From the NCBI GenBank assembly GCA_038093975.1, contig JBBPTG010000075.1:1-64000 (forward strand): a DNA stretch of 64,000 bases, written 5' to 3'. A program made the translations under genes and the position numbers. Position 1 is the stretch's first letter; every line of letters starts with the position of its first letter. This DNA comes from Chalciporus piperatus (taxonomy: Eukaryota; Basidiomycota; Agaricomycetes; Boletales; Boletaceae). Below are positions 47,234 through 58,478 of the stretch, piece after piece. The notes under the pieces were generated by a model. It did no database searches. It saw only the letters and a list, made by a program, of their open reading frames with translations, and had not been told where the DNA came from.

Positions 47234-48905
47234 ATGTCCACGGATCACTACGACATCCTCATTGTCGGTGCCGGCGTTGCAGGCTCAGCACTCGCTCACG
47301 CCCTCTCCACAATAACATCGAAACTACGCAGTTCTCCCATTCGCGTCGCCCTGGTCGAACGCTCACTCTCCGAACCGGACCGTATTGTCGGCGAGTTGTT
47401 GCAGCCTGGTGGTGTCGCAGCATTGCAGAAGCTGGGCATGGAGGGCGCGTTGGAAGGGATCGACTCTATTCCGGAGCACGGATATTGTGTCGTACAATCA
47501 GGCCGTGTCGTACATATACCCTATCCGGACGGCCGACAAGGCCGTAGCTTCCACCATGGCAGGTTCATCATGCGCTTGAGAGAGTACGCCAAGCGTGCAC
47601 CGGGCGTCGACGTGATCGAAGCGACGGTGAACGAACTTATAGAATGTGAGCACACTAAGCGTGTGCTCGGCATTCGTGCGACGCGTTCGTCTCCTAGCGG
47701 AGATGGTTCTAAAGAGGAGAAGGTGCCATTCTTTGCGGATTTGGTCGTCATCGCGGACGGTTGCTTTTCGAATTTTAGAAATGTGGTTATGGGGAAATCT
47801 GCGCGTCAGTCCACAACACGAAGCCACTTTGTCGGTGCTATCCTCAAGAATGCTCAACTGCCAATTCCGCAACACGGGACTGTTGCTCTCATCAAGGGAT
47901 CCGGACCAGTCCTCTTATACCAGATATCAGAACACGATACTCGCATGCTCGTGGACGTAAAACATCCTCTTCCGTCAGATCTCAAGGTGAGGCAACTTTC
48001 TTTGCACTGTATAGCTCTCTGACGCGCCTTGCAGTCCCATATTCTTACGAATGTCGTTCCTCAACTTCCTGCTTCCCTACATGTATCAATTCACGAGGCA
48101 TTCGAAAATGATCGTCTACGACGCATGCCAAATTCGTTCTTACCACCTGTGGAACAAGGTGGGAAGTATACCAAAGAAGGCATATTTCTTCTCGGCGATT
48201 CGTGGAACATGCGACATCCTCTCACCGGTGGTGGGATGACAGTCGCTTTAAACGACGTGGTTCTTCTGTCCCACATGTTAGCCAAAGTCGACAGCTTCAG
48301 CAAATGGGATCAAATCTCCAACGTTCTTTCACGGTGGCACTGGGCGCGCAAACCCCTTGGGTCCACGATCAATATTCTTAGTGTCGCATTGTACGACCTG
48401 TTTGGCGCCGATGGTATGTCTCTTCGGTCTTCGTTCCTTTGCTATGGAGACAAACTATGTTTATAGACGAATGTCTCTCGGTACTCCAAAATGGCTGTTT
48501 CAAATATTTTGAGTGCGGAGGTGAATGTATCCGCGGCCCCGTATCTCTCCTCTCTGGGTAAGAGACCGAAATCACTAGTTTGGACACTGTCTTCACTAAT
48601 GACTGCGCTTTATTAGGATTGCCCCTTCTCCCGCACTGCTATTCTACCACTTCTACAACGTTGCATTCTATTCGATATGGGTGATGTTTACCCACCCTCG
48701 GCCCGTCAACAACAGCGGAGATAAGCCACTACTCGCAGCCCCACCTATATGGGAGTACCCCTACCTTACGATCAAGAGTTTCAGAGTGGTGCGTTGTTCG
48801 ACCTCTCTGCATCGGGCCAGGGCTGATATGGAACTCACGTTTTAGTTCTGGACCGCGTGTGTTGTGTTCGGACCATTGCTTTGGTCCGAAATAAGATGGT
48901 GGTGA
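47234..48905 (+). CDS. ERG1: Squalene monooxygenase (squalene epoxidase)
   Basis: Five exons (47234-47986, 48035-48413, 48467-48557, 48617-48788, 48846-48905) give 484 aa. The FAD-dependent enzyme converts squalene to 2,3-oxidosqualene in ergosterol synthesis, on the ER membrane; it is the target of allylamine antifungals. Seen: the FAD fingerprint DILIVGAGVAGSALAHAL at the N-terminus, VGELLQPGGV, the second motif VVIADGCFSNFR, the GD motif FLLGDSWNMRHPLTGGGMTV, and a hydrophobic C-terminal tail (LLFYHFYNVAFYSIW, FWTACVVFGPLLW) anchoring it to the ER. Length is normal for fungi. The tail is spread over three short exons. Confidence 0.94.
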
Positions 48906-49889
48906 TTGAAGGATTAGATACTATAGAGGCCTTTACCTGGTCGCTTGTCTAAGTTATACCTGTTAATATGATAGATGGTTCAAGAGGATAAGTAGGATTC
49001 AACCTATGTTCATCGACTTCTATTTCAGGAAATAGTGAAGCGTCTCCATCGTGTACTTCAAACTCTCATTTGTCGCGATGCAGGCCATTGCAACTTGAAA
49101 GCGGTAAATACCCACTTGAAGTTGGGTAGTTGATTCTACCTACACTTCGACATCTGAGCATCCCGACTGGTAAGTTAGCGGTGGCAGGGCCTCCTGATTA
49201 TAATCAACTGGTAAGTACGCATCCACTGACATGGATATAGATAATTCCCTCACGTTTTGGGGTGATAATCCAACCTCGAACAGTACGGTACTTCTTCGGA
49301 TAGTTAGTCTTGGATCAACACGTTCCACGTATGGTCCACACTGCCAGGTGTCAGCCCAATATTGAAGCAGCGAGCAGAATATGGCACCCAAGCTTATCAC
49401 GCGAATAAGCAACAACGACTGTCACATGTCGCATTGACAGTGACACGTGGAGCGCTTAACCTCGACTCGCACTAGTGCAAAATGGAGCCAAAATGGCTGC
49501 CAAGCACATGACGTTTAGCAGGCTATTGCGACTGCCAATCTCGACTCTTCAGCCTAGGCCACAGCCAAGTCTCATAGCAATGGACTTGTCTGACACGGTA
49601 TGGTATTCGTCCATTCTTCGACTGCTTGTACAGGTGAAGGGACCACAAGAATAGTTCCCAACTTCGAGATGGGCCGGGCGGCCCAAGGCGCTAACGAGTG
49701 GCGCGAAGAGTCAATGGGCAAGAAATTAACCCTGTCAACTTGAATGATCATTCAATTTCCAGCCGGGATCAGTGCACGCGGTTTACGCGACTCCTCATGT
49801 CTGGCTGCTTTAAAACCGGGGCATTTGCACCCTCCACGACCTGTCGTCTTCCTTTCCTTTCTTTTACTTTAAACCATTCACTTCCCAGC
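48906..49889. other. Intergenic region upstream of protease copy D
   Basis: No gene is seen. The last 100 bp (CTTTAAAACC, then pyrimidine-rich TTCCTTTCTTTTAC) resemble the promoter-proximal sequence of protease copies A and B, showing shared ancestry of the upstream region. Confidence 0.5.
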
Positions 49890-51500
49890 ATGCGCTTAAC
49901 TCTCGTAACGGCAGTGGCTGCGATTCCTGTCTTGGTCGCTGCAACACCTCAGCCTACTGAGCGGAAGATTGGGATGTCAATCCCTATCACGAAACGCGCG
50001 ACCTTTGTCAACGCCGACAAGACTGTCAACTTTGATGCGCTCAACTCTCACGTCGCAGCAGTTCAAGCGTGCGTATTCGTTCTTTATGGACTCGTGATTG
50101 AGTTGAACATGCGTAACTCAGTAAGATTTCTCGTGGCTTTGCCAACTATAAGAAGAACACCGGTTCTCCACACTCCGCTTCGGTGAAAGGAATCCATAGA
50201 CGGGCAACAGGCGCTGACGCCTTGGTTAACGATAAAAGTCAGCTTTGGTACGGCGCTATATCTGTTGGAACGCCTCCGCAGACCTACACCGGTAAGCATT
50301 GTTCAGCCTTGGGGTGAATCGCACCTCATTTTTTTCCTCGATAGTTGACTTCGATACCGGGTCGAGGTATGTGTCTGCTCTGCCATATATGTGACCGTCC
50401 TTTGAACTCGTCTACAGTGACCTCTTCTTGCCGGGCCCCGACTGTGGTTCAAGCTGCAGCGGTCATACCATCTACGATCCTAGCTCTTCTTCAACAGCTC
50501 AGGACCTGGGACAGACCTTCAATAACACCTATGGGGATGCGTCCAATGTCGCCGGCGAACAGTTCTCAGACACGGTTTCTGTTGCTGGGCTGACGGTATG
50601 TATGATATCTGTTCTGCGTTCTCTTCACTCAACGAGGGGCAGGCAGTGGACCAGACGCTGGGTGTCGCTTCGGAATACTCTACTGGATTTTCGGTTTCAT
50701 CGTTCCCCGCGGATGGGTTGATGGGGATGGCTTTCCAAAGCATTTCTGCTTATAACGCGACTCCCGTCTTCCAGAACCTCGTTGAACAAGGTCAGACAGA
50801 CGCGTCTGTGTTTTCATTCAAGCTCGCCGACTCTGGTTCTGAGTTGTACCTCGGTGGTGCGAACTCTGCTCTGTATACTGGTGACTTCACCTACACTCCT
50901 GTCACCCAGGAAGTGAGTTGCATAAAATTTTGGCTATGTTGTGTCGACGTTAACACTTTGGTTCAGGGATACTGGCAGGTTAATATGGACAGCGTGAATG
51001 GCAATGGGGCGACCATTCTGTCCAGCATCGCTTCCATCATTGACACTGGCACTACCCTCATTGTCGGCACCCCCTCGCAGGTCAAATCGTTTTATGATGC
51101 ACTTGGCGGCACCGATGCATCAAACACGGCAGGCCAAGGCTACTATACCTGTATGTTCGCAGACAGTTTCATGTCCATTTCTTTACTAATGCTCCGCAGT
51201 CCCGTGTGATTCGTTCCCCAGCGTCAGCTTTAACTTTGGCGGAACATCGTTCCCCATTTCCGCTGCTTCCCTTAACCTCGGACAAGTTTCCTCCGGGTCG
51301 GCTGACTGTGTGAGCGGTATCATAGGGCAAGACAGCGGTACCTGTAAGTATCTTTGATTCCTGCTCGATCTTCACGGCACGGCGACTAATCACGCTGCTC
51401 TTGAACAGCGTACTGGATCGTCGGAGATGTTTTCCTGACAAATGTCTACACCACCTTCGACGTCGGTGACTCTCAAGTTGGATTTGCTACACTGGCTTGA
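49890..51500 (+). CDS. Secreted pepsin-like aspartic protease, copy D, canonical active site
   Basis: A fourth member of the A1 protease set with the same exon plan. The signal peptide begins MRLTLVTAVAAIPVLVAA, and the propeptide carries the ITKR dibasic site. The 22-nt microexon at 50345-50366 encodes the canonical DTGS of DTGSSDLFLPG. The second site, near 51042, reads IDTGTT. Flap and core blocks are intact ([36 protein letters not shown]), and it ends SQVGFATLA. It is the only one of the four with both motifs standard and so the best candidate for a working extracellular acid protease. It lies about 30 kb from the A-B-C cluster, with no transposon between its exons. Confidence 0.88.
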
Positions 51501-52185
51501 ATGGTTTGCATTCGTGGATTTAACTCTCACTTGATTTTGCCCTTATAATATCCGAATGTTTTGCTCGTAGTCTTTGCTAATTCATGGATGTCTTAATGCT
51601 CCCTGTACCCTCAGGGTATTTGTTCGGTACAGAATGGGATAAATGATGATTCTATGTACGTATCTGTGGAGTCCTGTCTGGCCCTTATGACGGCATTCAG
51701 CTAGCTTCTGCGACCTTCTGAAATTCTTAGCGCCAATCAAGCAGCAACTTCCAAATGTCTTGGTCGTTTACGACCAAAAGTCTCACTTTTCAGACCAGCC
51801 TCCCTCACGCATCCGTTCTTAGACGCGCCACATGTCAAGCACAGCAGGATTGAACTTGAACCTTAAAATTGGTAACGGAACACACTGAGGCTTACCACAT
51901 CGGCTTTTCCTAAGCGCTCAATGAGCATTTCTTTCTGGTTAGCTCAGGTCTAAGTTACGAACATACCTATAAGGTATAAGGGTTGATTCTTAGGTAACAT
52001 CAGGAAAAACCTCCCATGGGAACTCACGGACAAGGCATGCAATTCCACAAAATCTCATGCAATTCCCGCAAAATCATACATTACAACTTAATTACATTAC
52101 ATTTTGTTTCTGTGATCCGTGCATGATGTAGTGTGGTTCGAATCTGAATCCCGAATGCTTTTTCTTTTGAGCATGATGTCATAGT
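51501..52185. other. 3' flank of copy D up to the retroelement LTR
   Basis: The first 200 bp resemble the 3' flanks of copies A and B (ATAATATCCGAATGTT and GTACAGAATGGGA words). The rest shows no gene. Confidence 0.5.
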
Positions 52186-52640
52186 TGTTATGACTGAGTC
52201 ACAACACAGCGGGGACTTAAGGCAACACTAAGCCTTGCGAAGGAATATGCTGAGTACTAAAGCTTAATTGCGGTGAAGCAACAAATGGATTAGACTGGGG
52301 TCTGTGATAAGTACAGGGCTACTTATATACTATCGAGAAGTGCGCACAGACCAACAGCCGAATAAGGAAAACACAAAGGGAAAGATAGATAAGGTAAATG
52401 GTACGATGATAAGAAAAGGTACCAGGCACGGATTAGGGTCTAGGCCATGACATCATTGCTGACTCATCTAAGTCTGGACCTTTGTCACGTGACCTGATTA
52501 TGTAATAGTTTATGTAATGCTACAGGGACTACCGGAGCGGATTTAAGATGAATCCGGCTTGACCCCTAAGTTGTAGACAAAGTCCAGAGTTCGAATACCA
52601 TTGTAGGCAAAAGTTTGAAAAGTTTTTAAATACTATAACA
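52186..52640 (-). repeat. 3' LTR of the chromovirus
   Basis: 455 bp with short inverted ends (TGTTATAG at the minus-strand 5' end, GTCATAACA at the other). It contains a TATATAAG box near 52325-52332 for the minus strand, one CACGTG at 52486-52491 and one TGACTCA near 52460. The left flank is ATAGT (52181-52185), the expected half of a 5-bp target duplication. Confidence 0.75.
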
Positions 52641-52711
52641 CTATCCCCTCTCTAGGAATCACATTCCAGGCGATTCAGCAACTTGCGCTCAGGAACCTCT
52701 GTCAGATTTTC

Positions 52712-53185
52712 TTATTTCTGAAACAAGGCAGAGAAATTTTCCATGGTCATGTTGATTCGGCGTGGGGCGGACGGGTGCTTTTTGTGAAAAGCTTTGACAG
52801 CTTCGGGTGCATTTGACAAATGCGCTGCCTTTTCCCATGTACGGTCCGATATGTCCCAGCCTTTCCAATGAACCAGGTACTCTAACTGTCCTTGTTTAAC
52901 CTGAGATTTTACTACATAATCCACCTCGTACTCTTCTTCTCCTTCTTGATTGACTATTACCAGATCCGGAAGACGGACCGGTTGCCCTTCCAACGGTTCT
53001 TTAGCCGGTTTGACCCGTTTGACATTAACCGTGGGATGGATGTGCATGGAATTGGGCAAGTCCAATGTGACTGCATTGGGCAGGACCTTCGTGATCTGAT
53101 AAGGTCCTATCCAGTTCTGCGTCATCTTTTTGGAAGGATAAGGTAACTTGAGGTTGTCCGTGGATAACATAACGAAATCTCCGAT
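52712..53185 (-). pseudogene. Chromovirus integrase C-terminus and chromodomain
   Basis: Continues the integrase in the same frame after an in-frame TAA at 53186-53188, where relatives have a Lys codon (AAA to TAA by one change). It holds the integrase C-terminal SH3-like part (KLPYPSKKMTQNWIGPY, HPTVNVKRVKP) and a chromodomain (EYEVDYVVKSQ, LEYLVHWKGW, DRTWE). Chromodomains of this group target integration to heterochromatin. Confidence 0.85.
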
Positions 53186-54110
53186 TTAATAATCTTCTTT
53201 CATCCGGTTCTGAGTTTCTTCTAATGCCTGCTCTACTTCTTTGTGTGCCTTTCCACATTTCTCTAAGAATGTACCAGCCGGAGATGAATCGCCTTCGAAT
53301 CCCATGCATGGGAAGTAGTTTTTTGTTATGGCGAAGGGAATCATTCCGGTAGCAGTAGATAGGGAGGAATTGTGGTGGAACTGCGCTATCTTCAACCAAT
53401 CAGCCCATTCCGTTTGACGTTTAGCCACGTAAGCGCGGAGATACTGCTGGAGTTCTCGGTTCATACGCTCCGTTTGGCTGTTGGTTTGGGGGTGATAAGC
53501 GGTTGACAGCTTCTGTTCTATTCCTAGAAGGGTGCAAAGCTGCGAAGTGAACTCCGATGCGAATTGCGGTCCTCGATCTGAAACAATCGAAGAGGGAAGT
53601 CCGTGTCTACACCAAACATTGTCTCTAAATAAAATAGCTAGTTCTTTCGAAGAAATTGTCTTTTTACAAGCGATAAACTCGACTTCTTTAGAGAAGTGAT
53701 CTACAATTACACAAATAGCATCAAAGCCACGTGATTTGGGGAAACCCGTGGTAAAGTCTATAAATATATCCTTCCATGGTTCTTTCGGAACAGGAAGGGG
53801 AATTAATTTGCCAGCTTGTGCAGTTGACTTTCCCTTCGTGAGGGCGCACATCTGACAATGTTCTACGTATGTTTTAACGTTCTTTGTGACACCAGGCCAC
53901 AAGAAATATCGAGTAACTAGATGCAAAGTACGTCCTTGGCCACCATGGCCGCCAATAGGGGAATCATGAAGTATTGTAAGTAATTTAGTACGTAAGGAAA
54001 TCGGTACGAAAACTTTGTTTTTATCATTTTTAAATACTATAGACCCCTCATCAAAAACGAAGCCATCTAAAGTATTATTTTTTATTTTTTTCTGATTCGT
54101 TTTGTATTTC
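53186..54110 (-). pseudogene. Chromovirus integrase, catalytic part
   Basis: The zinc-binding H2C2 domain (HDSPIGGHGG, then CQMCALTKGK) and the DDE core are present: Asp in FIDFTTGFP, Asp in IVSDRGPQF and Glu in SQTERMNREL. It is in another frame than the RT open frame; the two overlap near an A-rich tract at 54075-54110, where one base has been lost or gained. It ends at a premature TAA before the chromodomain. Confidence 0.88.
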
Positions 54111-55786
54111 GTCATAAATAGGTGAAGAAAGAGTAACCGTATTAATAAAGACAGAAGCGGGAAGTACAGTAATATTTTTGTTATGGTTAGGATCTGCTTC
54201 TCCGTGATCTTCTCGACGAGATAAAGCATCAGCCCTTCCATTTGTGGAACCAGGTTTATAAATAATAGAGTAATTATACTCTGAGAGTAACGCGTTCCAG
54301 CGTGCTTGATGTGGGCTCAGAGTTTGGGGAGATTTCCAATATTCGAGATTCTTGTGATCTGTCCAAATCTCGAAATGTTCTCGACCCATTAGATAATGCC
54401 TCCATTCCTGCAAAGCCCGAATGACAGCTAGAAGCTCTTTGTCATAAACCGGGTAGTTCTTTTCAGCAGAACTAAAGGAATGGGAAATGAAGGCACAAGG
54501 CCTCCAGAGGCCATCATCGCATTTAACCAAGAGCACAGCTCCCGTTGCAATATCACTAGCGTCCGTTTCCACTCTGACTTCTTTAGAGCGGTCAGGATAT
54601 GCCAAAAGCGGAGCGGTTGTGAATTGCTGCTTCAGCTTGTCAAAAGCTTGCTGTTGCTCTGGTCCCCACCGGTATGGTGTGTCCTTTTTGGTGAGGTCAT
54701 TCAAGGGACGAGCAATGTCAGCGAAACCTTGAATGAAGCGTCGGTAGAAGTTAGCCAATCCTAAAAAGGACTGAACACCTTTCAACCAAGTTGGCGCCAG
54801 CCAGTCCAAAATAGCCTGCACCTTCGAATTGTCCATTTCTACGCCTTTCTGGGAGATAACCATTCCCAAGAAATCCACGGATTCTACTGCAAAGCTGCAC
54901 TTTTCTGGTTTTACGTAAAGATCGTTCTCTCTGAGACGTTGCAATACGGTTTTAACTATTTCTAAATGCTGTGCCCTAGTTTTTCCGAACGTAAAGATCA
55001 TTAGATTGTCAATATAAATAATAAGAACCCCATGAAGATCGATAAATAGATCATTCATCATTTGTTGGAACGTGGGGGGAGAGTTCGTAAGTCCGAAATA
55101 CATAACAACTGGTTCGTAAGCGCCGAATGGAGTAACGAAAGCCGCTTTCCATTCGTCGCCTTCTTTTATTCTAACATTATTGTATCCCCAACGAAGGTCC
55201 ATTTTTGTAAACATATCAGCTCCTTTGAGCTGGTCGATAAGTCCGGAAATGAGGGGAAGAGGGTAAGCATTCTTGACAGTTCCCTCATTTACGTAACGAT
55301 AGTCCATAACTAGTCTCTTTTTACCGTCCTTTTTTGGAATAAAGAAAACAGGAGATGTCTGAGGGGATTTCGACGGACGAAGATATCCTTTCGACTCCTT
55401 ATTGATGAACTTTTTGACATCATCTAGTTCCTGTTCGGACATCGGAATCACCCGACCCTTTTTGGGAACGAAATCAGGCTTGAGATCTATTGCGTGGTCC
55501 CACGCCTTTCGGGTAGGCATACGCTCACTCTCTTGCTCTGAGAAGACGTCTAAGTACTTGTGGAGTTCTATTGGGACTTTCTCGGTGAGCCCCGCCTCAA
55601 ACACTCGACGAATAGAAAACGAATGATTCAAATGATAGTTGACTACTTTGCACTGATCTGTACAGCGTGTGAATCGTACTCGTTTGGCCACCCAATTGAT
55701 TTCAGGGTTGTGCCTCTCAAGCCAATCATAGCCGATGATCATGTGGTGAGTGCCAAGTACAGAAACAAAAGCGTCCATATGCTCGA
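54075..55786 (-). pseudogene. Chromovirus reverse transcriptase and RNase H
   Basis: Read from the edge of the solo LTR: the retropepsin-RT linker (GTHHMIIGYDWLERHNPEINW), RT fingers (PKKDGKKRLVMDYRYVN), KMDLRWGYNNVRI, and GLTNSPPTFQQMMND. The active site reads YIDN (N codon at 55005-55007) where YxDD is required, which should abolish polymerisation. The RNase H part has TDASDIATGAVL, YDKELLAVIRAL and TDHKNLEYW. The frame ends at 54075 in the A-rich tract. Confidence 0.9.
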
Positions 55787-56332
55787 TGAAACGACTCAAC
55801 TCAACTAAGAGCTAAGACTCACACTAGACAATAGCGAGCCGATGTACTTGGCTGAGGTTTGATGAGGAAACTCCAGGAGAACAAGACTGGGGAGCCAGTG
55901 CTTGTCAACCCGGGTTTATATACTATTGACAGTGTTTGTACATGTTGTGGCTAAACCTTAACTATATGACTAGGTATGACTAGATATGAGTTATGGCAAG
56001 TAACAGCCAATAGCGTATATGACTAGGAAGCGAGATGAGTCAGCGTGAGTCAGTATGAGTCACGGTGAGTCATAATGAGTCATTAAGAGTCTGAGTCATG
56101 GTGACTCGATATGAGTCATGGACAGTGGGGAAGATGCACAGCCATGCACAGCCACGTTACGTAAGCGAAAGGCTAGACCTAGCTGATGTCAGCAGGTCAC
56201 GTGATGTGATCTTGATAAGATAAGATAACAGGAAAGGGAGAGAAAGCGACTAAGTCCAAAAGTGAAAGAGAAACGTAGTAAGCGTAGTGAAGTCTAGGAA
56301 AGACTAGGATAAGGAACTGAGCGTTCGTAACA
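55787..56332 (-). mobile_element. Solo LTR inserted in the chromovirus, 5-bp duplication CTCGA
   Basis: 546 bp with ends TG...CA on the minus strand (TGTTACGA ... TCGTTTCA), flanked by CTCGA at 55782-55786 and 56333-56337. Removing it and one CTCGA copy rejoins the protease frame to the RT frame (HFE then HMDAFVSVLG) as in relatives. Its sequence differs from the chromovirus LTR, so it comes from another family. It has no coding capacity. Confidence 0.85.
56036..56118. promoter_or_regulatory. Array of seven TGAGTCA sites in the solo LTR
   Basis: TGAGTCA occurs seven times in 83 bp at 11-21 bp spacing, all in the same orientation. It is the consensus of Gcn4/CPC1 and AP-1 type bZIP factors. 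A CACGTG lies at 56198-56203. Confidence 0.75.
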
Positions 56333-56337
56333 CTCGA

Positions 56338-56809
56338 AATGTCCATTGTGTCCCAAAACAAGTGAAACCTTGTGAGTGACACCGCCTATCGCTCCCTCTG
56401 AGCCGTCGGCGTTATACACTGGAATAGGAAAAGGAAGTTCTTCCAGTGTCAAACCATGTCGCTCACAGAACGATTTATCTATAAAAGTTTCGGTTGCGCC
56501 GGAATCCAATAGAGCGGCAAACTCCATTTTCTTCCATTGCTCCCCTTTGTCGTACATAATAGTAATAGTGAGATCCAGCTCGTTTTTCCGATTCTGATTC
56601 CTTACATGTATTTTTGATGGGATTTCTTTTTTCGAATAATTTACCTTAAGGGAATTAAGCACGAATTGTTTTACTTCTATCGCCACGCCACTAAGGGACG
56701 CCCTTTCAGAAGAAGAAGAAAAAGTATATTTGAACGGAACACAAGGAGTAGTACTAATACAACCATTTGGTAAGCTATGTCCGAGCCACCGAGAATCCAT
56801 TTCTCTCAT
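56338..56809 (-). pseudogene. Chromovirus protease (retropepsin) fragment
   Basis: Starts at an ATG overlapping the gag stop (ATGA at 56806-56809). It carries the active-site AALLDSGATETFIDKSF and continues to LGHNGHFE, where the solo LTR interrupts it. The frame reads a few codons into the LTR and stops. The ATGA overlap suggests that pol was expressed by frameshifting or reinitiation after gag. Confidence 0.85.
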
Positions 56810-58037
56810 TGGCTGTTTCCTTTTAAAGCCTCGGCTGCCTGTGCCTTGGCTTCTGATTCAATGCGGTCGCGCCAGTACGCTTCCGCTTCTTGGTTTGTAT
56901 ATGCCGCTTGATGCGACATGTAACTTGTGCTGGTGGACGGGCCAGCGGGGTAGGGGGAAGATTGGGGAGGGTAGGGTGCAGGGATGGTACCTGCGAAGGG
57001 CATCTGCCGGTTGTCAAACGGCAGGGAAGTCTCAACGTATTGTTGCGAGTATGGATCCCATATCACAACTTGTCTCTGACGCGGCCTGTGTGGCTTTGGG
57101 CACGCGTTTGCAAAATGACCTGGTTGGTCGCAATTGAAACAGTTTCCCCGAACGGGGGATCTTGGCATTTGCTGTGCCGAAAGATCCATCGGGGCTCCAC
57201 GACCAGGCTGTGTGCCTGTGGGAGTGAAACGGAGAGCCGCATACGAAGCGGGGGGACGCGGGAGAGGGTGAGATGCAATTGGGTACCGTGGTGGAAGGTA
57301 CGGATACGAAGAAGAAGGCCTGGGGGCAGGAGCAGGTGCCTGACGAACTGGTGCACCACGTTCTACAATGATACGTTCGAAGGTACGACCTATCTTTCGG
57401 TAGGTGTCGATCGTATCGTTGTAGCTTTGCTCATCAACAGTAGTGTTGATTTGCGCCTGATAATAAACTTTATAGTCTATTGTCTTTTTCAGAAGCTCTT
57501 TGGCATGAGCGTCTGCAATCTCCGATTCCGCCTTCAGCAACTCAAACTCCTGGATGAAGATATCCACAGGTTTCCCAGTCTGCTTCAATGCTTCCAATTT
57601 CCTTAGACTCTCATGAGCGAGAACGTCAATCTGGAAATAGTTCTTGAGCATCTGTGAGAACCTGATCCAATCTGGCCATGCTTTCAGGCCCAAAGCTGAG
57701 GTGTGCGATCCGGTTCTGGTGCCAACGGATCTTCTTCTGCCGGAGGAGGCGGTGGCTGGAGTTCAAGTCGAGAGCAGGTTTCGATCAACATTTGGGCGTA
57801 ACCAGCCGCTTTTCCTTCTAACCGTGATAGGACGGTGAGACATTGGACCTTATTGTTTTTCCACGTATGGACGGACTGCCAGGCGTTAACCTGCGCCCAC
57901 CACAAACGGAACTTGGTGCGGTCACCATCCCATTTCCCAGGGTCGGCAACTTTTTTTGGCACAGAGTCCGAATTGTCTGAAATGAGCGCCTTCAGAGCGG
58001 CGGTGAGGGCAGCGATGGGATCAACTGGATCTGCCAT
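56806..58037 (-). pseudogene. Chromovirus gag (capsid and CCHC nucleocapsid), frameshifted
   Basis: The first part (58037-57684) begins MADPVDPIAALTAALKAL and has the capsid motif WDGDRTKFRLWW. It runs into a stop just after the frame of the second part opens (from 57693, AWPDWIRFSQMLKNYF). The join needs a one-base shift, so a frameshift mutation or a programmed shift lies near 57684-57693. The second part ends with a Pro-rich region and a zinc knuckle CFNCDQPGHFANAC. Confidence 0.85.
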
Positions 58038-58478
58038 AGGAGATTCGGGGTGGGGAGTAGGTGGATGCGAACTTTCGGATGAAGACGGAAAGTGACGTGG
58101 GGGAGATCTGTAACCTTGAGCTTGTGCAAGAGGAGTGCCTAAGTAAAGGCTCGAACACTAACTAATGGATTCTTGACCGGGGACCCCCTCCCCCGTTACC
58201 GTGACGGACCTTCTAAAATTGGATATATTTGTCACACTTTTTTCTTTCTTTCGGACGTGGAGGCAAGGACCCCGCTCACCACCTCACTATGAGACTCGAC
58301 AGCAATGATAACACTTGCACAACTACAACGACAGCATGTACATCATAACAAAGTGTGCAGAGACATGGGGAATGATCACGAGAGCATAAAAGAGAAGTTT
58401 GGATGGATGTTGTAAGGGTAAAAGCATGTAGGAAGTGATAACAGACAGCAATGCAGAACACGACGAAAAAAATGTGAA
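58038..58478. other. Junction between retroelement and transposase-like gene
   Basis: 441 bp with no gene. The left part is probably gag leader. The expected 5' LTR (with TGTTATGAC at its inner edge) is absent. A GGGGACCCCCTCCCCC block lies at about 58171-58190; a vaguely similar inverted block occurs at about 63776-63810 beyond the other end of the neighbouring gene, but without target duplication. Confidence 0.45.

Larger units (their letters stand above)
52186..58150 (-). mobile_element. Ty3/gypsy chromovirus retrotransposon, decayed, 5' LTR missing
   Basis: Read on the minus strand the order is gag, protease, RT, RNase H, integrase, chromodomain, 3' LTR. The 3' LTR is 52186-52640, preceded by a purine-rich tract (AGAGAGGGGATAG). 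No matching LTR is found right of gag, so the right boundary (set here near 58150) is approximate. A foreign solo LTR sits between protease and RT. Frames are broken at several points. It cannot move on its own. Confidence 0.88.

Noticed and set aside
52080..52150. GGTTCGAATC word suggesting a tRNA T-loop
   Set aside because: No matching A box, anticodon arm or acceptor pairing could be found around it.
56030..56120. GAGTCA repeats as a CRISPR-like array
   Set aside because: This is fungal DNA; repeats are 7 bp with short variable spacers and lie within an LTR, so transcription-factor sites are the better reading.
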